Shown here in pieces: positions 45,906 through 54,078 of a stretch of 64,000 bases of DNA; position 1 is the first letter of the stretch; each line of letters starts with the position of its first letter. The position numbers were made by a program, and so were the translations under genes. The stretch lies in the NCBI GenBank assembly GCA_052034585.1, contig JBPOIJ010000139.1, forward strand, positions 1 through 64,000, read 5' to 3'. The notes below the pieces were generated by a model, which was not told the origin of the DNA, ran no database searches, and worked only from the letters and a program-made list of their open reading frames with translations. This DNA is from Xiheimicrobium sp052034585 (GTDB lineage Bacteria; Myxococcota; Myxococcia; Myxococcales; Myxococcaceae).

Positions 45906-47216
45906 TCACAGCCCTCGCAGCGTGCCCGTGCAGAAGCTCGGCTCACCCCAGGTCGTCTGGGTGCCTCCGAAGGCGCGCAAGATCGAGACGAGCAGGTTGT
46001 TGTGCTGCTGCCCGCTGAACTTCACGTAGCGCCCCATCTGCCAGCCAGCGGCACCACCCGCGAGCAAGTGCGGCATGTCGTCGTGCGAGTGCACGTTGCC
46101 GCGCGAGACGTCGCTGCCCTGGAACACCAACGAGTTGTCGAGCAGCGTGGTGCCGTTCGAGTCGGTGAGGTTCTTCAGGCTCTCGAGCACGTACGCGAAC
46201 TGCTGCGCCTGCCAGCGATCGCGCTCGGCCAGCTTGAGCCGCATCTGATCGGCGTCGCCGTAGTGGGAGATGTTGTGGATCGACGAGTTGATCCCCAAGA
46301 ACGGCATGCCTCGGTGGTTCTTCGCGTCGCTGAACATGATGGTGACGACGCGGGTCAGATCGCACTGGAAGGCGACGGTCATCAGATCGAGCTGCAGCTT
46401 CGCCACCTCGGGCATCGCCGCTTCCGAGAGGAACTGGAGCTCGCCCGGCGCCATCGGCGTCGCGCAGGTGCCGGGTGGGAGGGCCGTCACGCGCCGCTCG
46501 AGCTCGCGCACCTTGGTGAGGTGCCCGTCGAGGCGTTGCTGATCGATCGTGCCCATTCGGCGCTTCACCACCGCGACCTGATCGAGCACCGCGTCGAGCA
46601 CCGACTTCCGTCGCTTCTGGGTGGCGTCGAGCACCGGCCCCGAGCCCTCCATGAACAGGTTTCGGAAGGTGACCCGTGGATCGTTCTGCGGGAGCAGCGG
46701 CTGCGCATCGCCGGCGTAGCTCATCACTCCGGAGACGTCGCGTTCCTGGGCGTTGACGCCGAGCTGGAGGCTCGCCAGCCGCGTCGTCTGCCCGACCATC
46801 GCCGCGATCGCCTGGTCGATCGACTGGCCCTTTGCCCAGCCAGCCGAGCTGCCGTCGTTGCCGACGAAGGTGCCCGAGTTCAGCTTCGCTCCGGTGAGGA
46901 GCGCGCCCAGGCCGCGCTGGTGCATCTCGCCCGTGCCGGTGATCGCCACGTTCATGTCGATGCCCTGAACGAAGAGCATCTTGTCGCGGTAGGGCGCCAG
47001 TGGCTGGTGGATCTGGTTGAGCGTGAAGGACTGCTCGTTCGCCCCGGCGGTCGGGAACCACTGTGGCGTGAAGACGCCGTTGGGCACGTAGATGCCGACG
47101 AAGCGCTTGGGAATTTCTCCGCCGTCGGCGCGCGCCGCGTCGGGCAGGAGGGGCAGGGCGATCGCGATGCCACCTGCACCGCGAAGGACGTTGCGTCGTG
47201 AGAGGAGCTTCTTCAT
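45906..47216 (-). CDS. DUF1552 Tat-exported protein (pair 1)
   Basis: 436 residues. A Tat signal (LSRRNVLRG at 5-13, then IAIALPLLP) is followed by a DUF1552 domain over nearly the full length, with the typical FVGIYVPNGV and LFVQGIDM segments and the His-rich SDVSRGNVHSHDDMPHLL near the end. DUF1552 proteins have an alkaline-phosphatase/sulfatase-like fold prediction but no assigned reaction. It overlaps the DUF1592 stop by ATGA; the two families are always paired and probably form one periplasmic system. A second pair lies at 56694-59746. Confidence 0.9.
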   Translation of the reverse strand: MKKLLSRRNVLRGAGGIAIALPLLPDAARADGGEIPKRFVGIYVPNGVFTPQWFPTAGANEQSFTLNQIHQPLAPYRDKMLFVQGIDMNVAITGTGEMHQRGLGALLTGAKLNSGTFVGNDGSSAGWAKGQSIDQAIAAMVGQTTRLASLQLGVNAQERDVSGVMSYAGDAQPLLPQNDPRVTFRNLFMEGSGPVLDATQKRRKSVLDAVLDQVAVVKRRMGTIDQQRLDGHLTKVRELERRVTALPPGTCATPMAPGELQFLSEAAMPEVAKLQLDLMTVAFQCDLTRVVTIMFSDAKNHRGMPFLGINSSIHNISHYGDADQMRLKLAERDRWQAQQFAYVLESLKNLTDSNGTTLLDNSLVFQGSDVSRGNVHSHDDMPHLLAGGAAGWQMGRYVKFSGQQHNNLLVSILRAFGGTQTTWGEPSFCTGTLRGL

Positions 47217-48844
47217 CGCGCCTCCCCCGCCGGACGGGTCCGGAACGTGTCACTCATGATGATCGCCACCAGCAGCTCGTCGAAGCGGCCCTGCGACGTG
47301 CTGAAGCGCTCCTGGACTTGGGTGAGGCTACAGGCATCGCCGGCGCCGAGTCCGCGGCCCATGGCGAAGTGCATCCACTCCGCCGAGACGCAGTCGTGCA
47401 CCTGCCGCGACTCGGCCAGCTTCTTGGACAGCTCGACGACGCCGCTGAAGGTCCCGGAGAGCTTCTCGTCGCGCGCCGCATAGACGCTGCCCGAGGCGTC
47501 GACCGGCTTCCCGTTCTCGCTCGTTCGATACTGGCCGACGGCATCGTAGTTCTCGAAGCCGAACCCGACCGGATCGATGAGGTGATGACAGCCCGCGCAG
47601 AACGGATCGGTTGAGTGCTGGAGGAAGCGCTCGCGGGTCGTGGTGCCGGTGTTCGGCGCGGGCGGAACCGGGTTGAAGCCCGCGGGTGGAGGCGGCGGCG
47701 GCTGGCAGAGCACCTTGTCGAGCACGAAGATGCCGCGCCGAATCGGAGACGACTGATCGGGCGACGACAGCCGCGCGAGCAGGCCAGGCTGGGTGAGCAG
47801 CCCGAGGCGCTCGGTGCCGGGCATCGAGACCGGCGTGAAGTCGGAGCCGAGGCCCGAGCGGTTGACGTACGACTCCATCAGGTTGTTCGCGTACACGCGA
47901 TCGCTCGTCAGCAGCGCCTTGAGGGTGCCTGGGCCCGAGGCGATGTCGCGCAGGTAGAGATCGAGCGAGTCCTGCCAGGCCTTCGCGAGCTGCGGCGAGA
48001 AGTTCGGGTAGCGCGCCGGGTCCTTGCTGAGCCGCGCGATGTCCTCGGTGCGCAGCCAGAGGTTGAAGAAGCGCATGCGGCCGCGCATCGCCCGCTGATC
48101 GGCGAGGAGCCGGCGAGCCTGGGCCTCGAGCACGGAGGGATCGTCGAGCTGACCCGTCTCCGCCGCGTCGAGCAGGGTGTCGTCGGGCGTCGAGGCCCAG
48201 AGGAGGTACGAGAGCCGAGTCGCCAATTCGGTGCCGATGAGCGGCGTCCGGAAGTCCCATTTGGAGGCCGGCGTCTGGCCTTCCTCGAAGCGGTAGAGGA
48301 ACTGCGGCGACTGGAGCATCACCTGCAAGGTCCACTCGGTCGCGACGTCGAAGTCGTTGCCTTGCGAGGCGAGCACCTGGTTGAAGAAGACCTTGAAGCT
48401 GGCCTTCTCCTCGACGGTGAGGGCGCGGCGGAAGAGGCGGCGGCCGGTCTGGGCGATGAACTGATCGGCGCAGGCGGAGTCGCGCGTCTGGCAGGGCACC
48501 ACTCGGCTGCGCTGGGTCTGCATCGCGGTGCCGGCGATCGCCTCGGCGGCCTCGAGGTACCGCGTCACCGACTCGTCCGTCACCTGGAGCGACTTCGCGT
48601 CGTTGTCGAACCCGTTGACGATCGGCTCACGGGGAAAGTCGCGCGAGGGGTTGCTGGTGTCTCCGAGGAGATCGGCGACGGTGAAGTCGAACTCCGCCCT
48701 CGTCAGCAACCGCATCGGCGTGCGATCGGCGGCGCCGTCACACTCGGCGACCGGAGGTGGCTGCTCTTCCGGTGGTGGCTTCTTCGGGCACGCGAGCAGC
48801 GAGGTCGCCGCCAGGATCGTCACCGCGCTTCTCACAAGACGCAT
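47213..48844 (-). CDS. DUF1592/DUF1588-type lipoprotein with CXXCH motif (pair 1)
   Basis: 543 residues. A lipobox (ATSLLAC, Cys19) is followed by the multidomain DUF1587/1595/1592/1588/1585 order: LTRAEFDFTVADLLGD at the start, SYLLWASTPDDTLL in the middle, and CAGCHHLIDPVGFGFENYD near residue 430. The CXXCH is a possible single c-heme site. The family is abundant in planctomycetes and myxobacteria and is proposed as cytochrome-like, but the function is unknown. Cotranscribed with the DUF1552 gene by ATGA overlap. Confidence 0.9.
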   Translation of the reverse strand: MRLVRSAVTILAATSLLACPKKPPPEEQPPPVAECDGAADRTPMRLLTRAEFDFTVADLLGDTSNPSRDFPREPIVNGFDNDAKSLQVTDESVTRYLEAAEAIAGTAMQTQRSRVVPCQTRDSACADQFIAQTGRRLFRRALTVEEKASFKVFFNQVLASQGNDFDVATEWTLQVMLQSPQFLYRFEEGQTPASKWDFRTPLIGTELATRLSYLLWASTPDDTLLDAAETGQLDDPSVLEAQARRLLADQRAMRGRMRFFNLWLRTEDIARLSKDPARYPNFSPQLAKAWQDSLDLYLRDIASGPGTLKALLTSDRVYANNLMESYVNRSGLGSDFTPVSMPGTERLGLLTQPGLLARLSSPDQSSPIRRGIFVLDKVLCQPPPPPPAGFNPVPPAPNTGTTTRERFLQHSTDPFCAGCHHLIDPVGFGFENYDAVGQYRTSENGKPVDASGSVYAARDEKLSGTFSGVVELSKKLAESRQVHDCVSAEWMHFAMGRGLGAGDACSLTQVQERFSTSQGRFDELLVAIIMSDTFRTRPAGEAR

Positions 48845-48944
48845 CGACCGCCCCGTCTGCCGTCGAAGGGCCGGCCGGCCACGACGTGCGATCGCCCACT
48901 GTGGTCAAAGTCGGGGCTCCCAGCAAGTCCCTCTTCTCGCGGGG

Positions 48945-48962
48945 TTGACACATCACATGTCA
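48945..48962. promoter_or_regulatory. Perfect -35 box within a TGACA/TGTCA dyad
   Basis: TTGACA (48945-48950) lies in the 188-bp gap between the DUF1592 gene and the tRNA genes and overlaps an inverted repeat TGACA-N7-TGTCA (48946-48962). No good -10 is seen 16-18 bases downstream, so either the -10 is diverged or the dyad is an operator. It could serve the tRNAs about 80 bases away. Confidence 0.25.
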
Positions 48963-49032
48963 GAACGTCGGAGCTTGCGCGTCCGCCTGCGCTGGGTCAG
49001 AAGGACGCGGCATTTTCGAGCAGTCCACACAT

Positions 49033-49106
49033 CGGGGTGTAGCGCAGTTTGGTAGCGCGTCTGCCTTGGGCGCAGAAGGTCGTCGGTTCGAATCCGGCCA
49101 CCCCGA
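49033..49106 (+). tRNA. tRNA-Pro(UGG)
   Basis: A full cloverleaf is seen. The acceptor stem is CGGGGTG/CACCCCG. The anticodon stem TCTGC/GCAGA encloses loop CTTGGGC with anticodon TGG. The T-arm GTCGG/CCGGC has loop TTCGAAT. The discriminator A is at 49106 and CCA is not encoded. It is 16 bases upstream of tRNA-Arg, so the two are cotranscribed. Confidence 0.95.
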
Positions 49107-49122
49107 CTTCACAAGCCATCAT

Positions 49123-49196
49123 GCGCCCGTAGCTCAGTTGGATAGAGCATCGGCCTTCTAAGCCGGGGGTCGTGGGTTCGAATCCCGCCGGGCGCG
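49123..49196 (+). tRNA. tRNA-Arg(UCU)
   Basis: The acceptor stem is GCGCCCG/CGGGCGC. The anticodon stem TCGGC/GCCGG encloses loop CTTCTAA with anticodon TCT. The T-arm GTGGG/CCCGC has loop TTCGAAT. The discriminator G is at 49196 and CCA is not encoded. The 3' half lies antisense to the end of an AraC-type regulator gene. Confidence 0.95.
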
Positions 49197-49961
49197 CACC
49201 TGTTCCGCATGTCGCCGCGGAGTCCAGCCGTAGAGCCGCTTGAATTGTTGGCCGAAGCGGCTCAGGTCGGAGAAGCCGGCGTGGGTCGCGGCCGCCGTCA
49301 CCGGCTGGCCTGCCTCGAGCAACTGGGCCGCGTGGCGCAGACGAGCATCGAGCAGGAACTGGTGGGGACTCTTGCCAGTGCGGCGCTTGAACTCGCGACT
49401 GAAGTGAAACCGGCTCAGGCCCGCCGCTCGGGCGAGCTCGTCGACGGTCGCTGGCGCGTTGCGATCGAAGGCCCGCTCGACGGCGCGGGCGATGCGGCGA
49501 TCGTGCACCCGGCCGAGCTCGTCAGCGGCGAGCCGCGCTTCGAGCACCTCGAGGAGCACCTCGATCGCCGCCGAACCGAGCAGCTCGTCGTCTTGGGAGA
49601 AGCGCGCGAGCTGGTCGAAGCAAGGCCCGAACACCAACCCGGGGTCGATGCCTCGCGCGACGATGCGAGGGCCGAGCTCGTCACGGATCGGCGCCAGCGC
49701 GGCCTCCGAGAGATGGAGCGACTCGGCATGGCCTCCTTCAGTGAGGAGCGTTCGGTGTTCCACTCCCTCGGGGACGACCACCACCGCGCCGGTCGGCACC
49801 ACCACGTCGGTGTTGCCCAGCGAGTAGACGAGGGTGCCGCGCTTCACCCACGCGAGCTCGAGGCCTCGGTGGCAGCTCCTGCCGGTCCACTGCGATGTGC
49901 CGGCGGCATAGGCCCTGAGGCTCGCTGGGCCGGCGTCTGCGCGATGGGTGAGCCGAAGCAC
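49158..49961 (-). CDS. AraC-family transcriptional regulator ending in antisense tRNA
   Basis: 267 residues from a GTG start. An N-terminal cupin-like effector domain (about 10-90, with VPTGAVVVVPEGVEH) precedes the C-terminal double helix-turn-helix (about 165-255), which has VDELARAAGLSRFHFSREFKRRTGKSP and the second-helix hallmark HAGFSDLSRFGQQFKRLYGWTP. The reading frame then enters the complement of tRNA-Arg and gives a tail ARRDSNPRPPA before the stop. The real domain ends near residue 255, so the tail is probably harmless read-through into the tRNA. The ligand and targets are unknown. Confidence 0.9.
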   Translation of the reverse strand: MLRLTHRADAGPASLRAYAAGTSQWTGRSCHRGLELAWVKRGTLVYSLGNTDVVVPTGAVVVVPEGVEHRTLLTEGGHAESLHLSEAALAPIRDELGPRIVARGIDPGLVFGPCFDQLARFSQDDELLGSAAIEVLLEVLEARLAADELGRVHDRRIARAVERAFDRNAPATVDELARAAGLSRFHFSREFKRRTGKSPHQFLLDARLRHAAQLLEAGQPVTAAATHAGFSDLSRFGQQFKRLYGWTPRRHAEQVRARRDSNPRPPA

Positions 49962-50074
49962 GGCAACGACCTACCACAGCCCTCCAGTCGATTCGATCGG
50001 CCGCCTCGCCGCGAGACCGGCCGCTCCACGCTCGAATCGACGTCACCCGAGCGTGCTCTTCAGCCTCTGCGTCG

Positions 50075-51802
50075 TCACTTCCTGGACTCGGCGACGATCA
50101 GCGCCAGATCGGCGGCGGTGTTGGCGTCGTCGTTGTTCACGTCGAAGAGCGGATCGTACGAGCCGTCGACCCGGCGTTCGGGCGGAAGCGCGCCCCCGAC
50201 GTGCAGCGCGGTCTCGATCAGATCCGCTCCGTCGACGGTGCCATCGAAGGTGACGTCGCCGAGCAGCTTGGGCGTCACCTCGCGCACCGCCGTCCACTCG
50301 CGATCGAGCTCGATCAACACCGGCCTCGAGTCGAAGCCCTCCGTCCAGGTCGCGCTCACCGAGTCGAGCGTCAGCGAGTGCTTCAACGCCCTGCCGTCTT
50401 CGAGGTGGACGACGACCGGCAGCTTCATCGGGAACTCGGCCGAGCTCGCGACCTCGAGCGTCAGCCGATGCCGGCTCGCGTCCTCGGTGATGGTGGTGGT
50501 GATCGACAGGTTCGGGAAGCCCGTCGCCGAGAGCCAGCGGGCGCGGAAGCGGGTGAGATCCTTCCCGCTCGCGGTTTGGATCGCATCGACCCACGCCTCG
50601 ACCGAGAGCGTCGGCTGCACCTCGAGGGCTTTGCGCAGGCCTGCGGTGAGGGCTTCCTTGCCGACCCACTCCTCGAGGGCGCGAACCACGAGTGGACCCT
50701 TGTGGTACACGGCGTGGACGTAGACGGGGCTGCGAGCGACGTTCGGATCGAGGATCGCGACGTCCTGCGCGCCCGGGCGCCGATACATGTACCAGACGGC
50801 GTTCATTCGGCGGCCCTTCATGCCTTCACGTTCCCCGTCGACTTCGCTCTTGGCTCTCCAGAGCGTGTACTCGGCCATCGACTCCGAGAGGAACGGCGTG
50901 GCCGGCGAGGCAATGTTGCCCCACCACGAGTGCGCCATCTCGTGCGGGACCTGGGGAACGATGTACGCGTACTGCGGCGTCGTCATGAACTCGTTTAGGA
51001 AGACGAGGCTCAGCTGGCCCACCGCGCCCGCCATGAAGTTCTGGGGAACGAACGCGTAGTGGAAGCGCTCGCCCGGGAGCGGGCCGTACATCGCCGCCAT
51101 CGCCGGGTAGTAGCGCTCGGCCTCGGCGACGATCCGCTCCATCACCGGCTTCGTCGACGGCTCGCGGTAGAGCCCGATGAAGTGGCCGTCGGTGGACTCG
51201 AGGCGGTTCGCCCGTGCGGCAAAGAAGGCGAGGGCGTCGGTGGGAAACGACCAGCCGAAGGTCCACCGCTCGGTGCCGTTCATGAGCGAGGTCTTGGTCG
51301 GCGCTCCGCCCTGAACGCAGGCCGCTTCGTGTCCGGGAGGAAGCAGGAGCGAGAGCGTTCCCACGAACGGGTCCGTCGAGTCGTAGGCCACCGGGTACCA
51401 CCGCACGCCTTGGCTGATCGCCCCCATGAACGTGAAGCCGTCGGTGCGAGTGCACTCGACCCGGCCTCCGCTCGCACAAGCGGGAGTGTCGCGCGTCTCG
51501 ATGACGATCGTCGCCTCGTCGCCCGCCGCCAGGGCCGTGGGGAGTGCGATCTGGAGGAGGTACTGGCGCGGATCGGCGGTGAATTGGGCGGGGCCCTGGT
51601 TGACCGTGACGGCGGTGACGGTCCCAGTCGGCAGGAGCAGCTTCACCTCAGTGACGGCTCGCTCGGCCTTGAGACGCAGCGCGGTCTTCACCGACAGCTC
51701 GGCCGTCGAGGTGAGATCGACCTCCAGCTCCTGGCTGAGCAAATCGACCTGCGCCGCAGCCGGCAGCGCGAGGAGCATCAGGGAACTCAAGAGCGCTCTC
51801 AC
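50075..51802 (-). CDS. M1-family metallopeptidase with C-terminal dockerin-like domain
   Basis: 575 residues from a GTG start. A Sec signal peptide (1-18, LPAAAQ) is followed by an M1-like beta domain and a gluzincin core with HEMAH at 287-291, Glu307 or Glu311 as third zinc ligand and Tyr366 in VYHKGP. The usual GAMEN exopeptidase motif is altered (GAVGQ, 259-263). Residues 515-575 form two EF-hand-like loops, D516-D527 and D554-D565, with the spacing of a type I dockerin. The start overlaps the upstream cohesin-like lipoprotein gene (GTGA). It is probably a surface-tethered protease. Confidence 0.85.
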   Translation of the reverse strand: MRALLSSLMLLALPAAAQVDLLSQELEVDLTSTAELSVKTALRLKAERAVTEVKLLLPTGTVTAVTVNQGPAQFTADPRQYLLQIALPTALAAGDEATIVIETRDTPACASGGRVECTRTDGFTFMGAISQGVRWYPVAYDSTDPFVGTLSLLLPPGHEAACVQGGAPTKTSLMNGTERWTFGWSFPTDALAFFAARANRLESTDGHFIGLYREPSTKPVMERIVAEAERYYPAMAAMYGPLPGERFHYAFVPQNFMAGAVGQLSLVFLNEFMTTPQYAYIVPQVPHEMAHSWWGNIASPATPFLSESMAEYTLWRAKSEVDGEREGMKGRRMNAVWYMYRRPGAQDVAILDPNVARSPVYVHAVYHKGPLVVRALEEWVGKEALTAGLRKALEVQPTLSVEAWVDAIQTASGKDLTRFRARWLSATGFPNLSITTTITEDASRHRLTLEVASSAEFPMKLPVVVHLEDGRALKHSLTLDSVSATWTEGFDSRPVLIELDREWTAVREVTPKLLGDVTFDGTVDGADLIETALHVGGALPPERRVDGSYDPLFDVNNDDANTAADLALIVAESRK

Positions 51803-52296
51803 GGGATCACCAGCCTTCCCGAGGTGACGGTGACCGCGACGAAGCTCCCGTCGAGGCGCCGCACGGAGAGGCGTTCGAGGCGAGGGCGAAGGTCGACCGG
51901 GGCCTCAGGGTGAAAGGTGAAGCGCGCGAGCTCGCGTGGCGCAGTGAGATCGATCGGCGCGCTCGAGGGCCCGGGGCGAGTGAGGCCGAAGCGAGCCGTC
52001 GCGGTGCTGGCGACGTGGAGGCGCACCGCGTCGGCGCCGAACGCGTCGGTGGGCTCGATCGAGTCGATCGGCAGGTGCGGGTCGGTGACGAGGTGAAAGG
52101 CGACTCCGAAGACGAGCCCCATGTCGCGAGCGGAGATCGTGCCGGAGCGCGCCTCAGGATCGACGGTGACGGAGAGGGTGGGGCCCTGGGCGACGGCGTC
52201 GGCGTCGAAGTGAGCGATGGGTGGAGGAGGCGGTGGTTGGGTGGTCGAAGCGCCGCCGCAGGCAGCGAGCGCGAAGGTGAGGAGAGTGAGGCGCAT
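51799..52296 (-). CDS. Cohesin-like lipoprotein, partner of dockerin-like peptidase
   Basis: 165 residues from the ATG at 52296. The signal peptide ends in lipobox LAAC (Cys13). A poly-Pro stretch (about 20-26) spaces a single domain of about 135 residues. Its pattern matches cohesins: PTLSVTVDPEARSG, then GLVFGVAFHLVTDP, ELARFTFHPEA, and a closing GRLVIP strand. Cohesins bind dockerins in cellulosomes and in other bacterial and archaeal surface systems. The gene product ends where the dockerin-bearing M1 peptidase begins (GTGA overlap), so stoichiometric expression is expected. The cohesin assignment is by pattern and needs a structure or profile search. Confidence 0.7.
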   Translation of the reverse strand: MRLTLLTFALAACGGASTTQPPPPPPIAHFDADAVAQGPTLSVTVDPEARSGTISARDMGLVFGVAFHLVTDPHLPIDSIEPTDAFGADAVRLHVASTATARFGLTRPGPSSAPIDLTAPRELARFTFHPEAPVDLRPRLERLSVRRLDGSFVAVTVTSGRLVIP

Positions 52297-52737
52297 GGTG
52301 GTTCCTTCCGGCCCGGAAGTGAGGCCACTGTGAGGTCGCGAGCCCCCGCCGACTATGCGTTTCGTGCTGCGGTCGAGGGTGACCTCCTGGGAGGTTCGTG
52401 GGCCGCGCCGCTGGGGCCTCCCTGACCCGTCACGTCTGCGGCGCCCCAGCATCGGCGCCGTCAACTCGGTGACTTGGGGCTGGTCGCGGTCGTGCAAAGG
52501 GGAAGAGCCATGAAGCCCCTTCTCGACATGACGCCCCAGAACGACGACTCGCTGCAGCAGCTGCCCGTGAACGTCGAGCGCGCGCGCCGACGCGAGCAGC
52601 GCGATCGCCGGCTCAAGGGCCCAGCGTGGGCCGTCTCGCCGCGCGACGTCCTGGTTGCCTGAGCCGTCCTCGTTTCCGTTCCCGAGCGCGACGGCGGCAT
52701 CGGTACGCCTCGCCAAGCCGTGCGAGGCCACTCAGCG
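52297..52737. other. 441-bp gap between two minus-strand lipoprotein genes
   Basis: The gap holds no long conserved-looking coding frame. It should contain the promoter of the cohesin/peptidase operon at its left end. The only candidate gene is the short plus-strand ORF at 52510-52662. I see no clear terminator hairpin. Confidence 0.4.
52510..52662 (+). CDS. Possible small protein (50 residues)
   Basis: A short frame with ATG at 52510, preceded by a strong Shine-Dalgarno-like AGGGGAAG. The product is polar and basic (central ERARRREQRDRR), with no signal peptide or hydrophobic segment. It is antisense to no recognised gene. It could be a real small protein or chance; codon bias gives little help at this length. 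Confidence 0.3.
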   Translation: MKPLLDMTPQNDDSLQQLPVNVERARRREQRDRRLKGPAWAVSPRDVLVA

Positions 52738-54048
52738 TTAGCGGACCACGTCGGACTCGACGCCTCCGGTGAGCCCCCACCACTCGGAGCCGGCGAGCTC
52801 ACGTCGCTCGACGCCCACGAATGGCCCCGAGCCGAGCACCGCGTCGCAACGAGCACAGTTGCGGGTACGGCCGAAGCGCACGAAGGCGCCGAACGCCACC
52901 TCGTCGACGTACGGCCCGAGCAGCCTTCCGCGCCGCCGCTCGGCATTTCCCACGTTCCAGGTCGCGCTCGCCAGGAAGCCCACGCGGGCGTGCCGGGTCA
53001 CGTCGAACTCGACTCTCAGCTCGGCTGGCACGGCGAGGGCTGGCGCGATGCGCGTGGTGACCCCCGACATGCCCACCCCGGCGCGGAGCGCCACGACGCC
53101 GGTCTCACCAAAGGTGACGCCGATGCCGGCCGGAAGCAGCGCGAGCGCGTAGCCGAAGCCAGGCAGCCACGACGCACCGAGATCGACGTCGAGCCCGAAG
53201 GCGAACCCGACGCGCCGGCCGAGGAGCCCTCGCACCCCGAACCCGAGCGTGCCGAGCCCGACGATTCCACCCGCCGACGGCGGATCGGCGATGATCGCCG
53301 CGCGCGCCCGGAGCCAGGCACTGCCAGAACCCACTCGACGTGTCGGCGCTTCGTCCGGCTCTGGCTCCTCGTCAGCGAGGTGAGGCCGCTTCGACGAGGC
53401 GTCGGTGGTGAAGCCGAGCCGCCCCGGGTTCACTGGCAGGGTCAGGCCGGGCGGCCAGAAGTGCACGCCGAGCGCGAGCCCGAGCACGTGCACTTCGATG
53501 CCCTCGACGAGCCCGAGCTTGAGCCCCGCCACCACCGACTCGAGCTGAACGCCCGTGCGTGACGAAGTGACCGACGCGCCGATCGCCCCTCGATAGTCCC
53601 GCCCGATGCACGTCGCCGGCAGCTCGACGGCCAGGCCGCACGCGCGGACCAGGAGGTCGACGTAGGTGTTGCTGTTCGGCCCGGGGATCGGGAAGTAATC
53701 GGGGAAGCGGTCGTGGAAGTCGCGGCTCGCGGACGACAGGCACCTCTCGGTCTCGCGCAGCGTCTCCTCACTCATCGGGAAGACGGCGTGGACCGCGACG
53801 TCGCCGCCAGTGAAGTTGTCGAAGGGGTCTGGTCCTTCCCGGCCGCCGTACTCGAAGCGCAGGTGTGGCTGGTTGGCGTGCTGAACGACGATCCACGCGT
53901 GCCGGGCCACCAGATCGATCGGCGGAGGCATCTGGCCGCTGAGCACGGCCACGTAGGAGTCTCCGCGCGGAGGGAGGACCGCCTCGCGTCGCGGAACCAC
54001 GCAGCCGCTGACGAGCATGAGCAGAAGCGCCGCGCGCACCTGTCGCAA
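52738..54048 (-). CDS. Outer-membrane-type lipoprotein with DUF3750-like domain
   Basis: 436 residues. A lipobox (LMLVSGC, Cys16) precedes an N-terminal domain (about 30-210) resembling DUF3750: SYVAVLSGQMPPPIDLVARHAW, IVVQ and GPNSNTYVDLLVRACG. The C-terminal 200 residues are Gly/aromatic/Arg-rich alternating strands (LGTLGFGVRGLLGRRVGFAFGLDVD), suggesting a beta-barrel. The fusion is unusual because DUF3750 proteins are normally short. The function is unknown; a surface or outer-membrane location is likely. No operon partner is evident. Confidence 0.65.
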   Translation of the reverse strand: MRQVRAALLLMLVSGCVVPRREAVLPPRGDSYVAVLSGQMPPPIDLVARHAWIVVQHANQPHLRFEYGGREGPDPFDNFTGGDVAVHAVFPMSEETLRETERCLSSASRDFHDRFPDYFPIPGPNSNTYVDLLVRACGLAVELPATCIGRDYRGAIGASVTSSRTGVQLESVVAGLKLGLVEGIEVHVLGLALGVHFWPPGLTLPVNPGRLGFTTDASSKRPHLADEEPEPDEAPTRRVGSGSAWLRARAAIIADPPSAGGIVGLGTLGFGVRGLLGRRVGFAFGLDVDLGASWLPGFGYALALLPAGIGVTFGETGVVALRAGVGMSGVTTRIAPALAVPAELRVEFDVTRHARVGFLASATWNVGNAERRRGRLLGPYVDEVAFGAFVRFGRTRNCARCDAVLGSGPFVGVERRELAGSEWWGLTGGVESDVVR

Positions 54049-54078
54049 TCTGCCACGCCCGTCGGCTCTTTCCGAACC

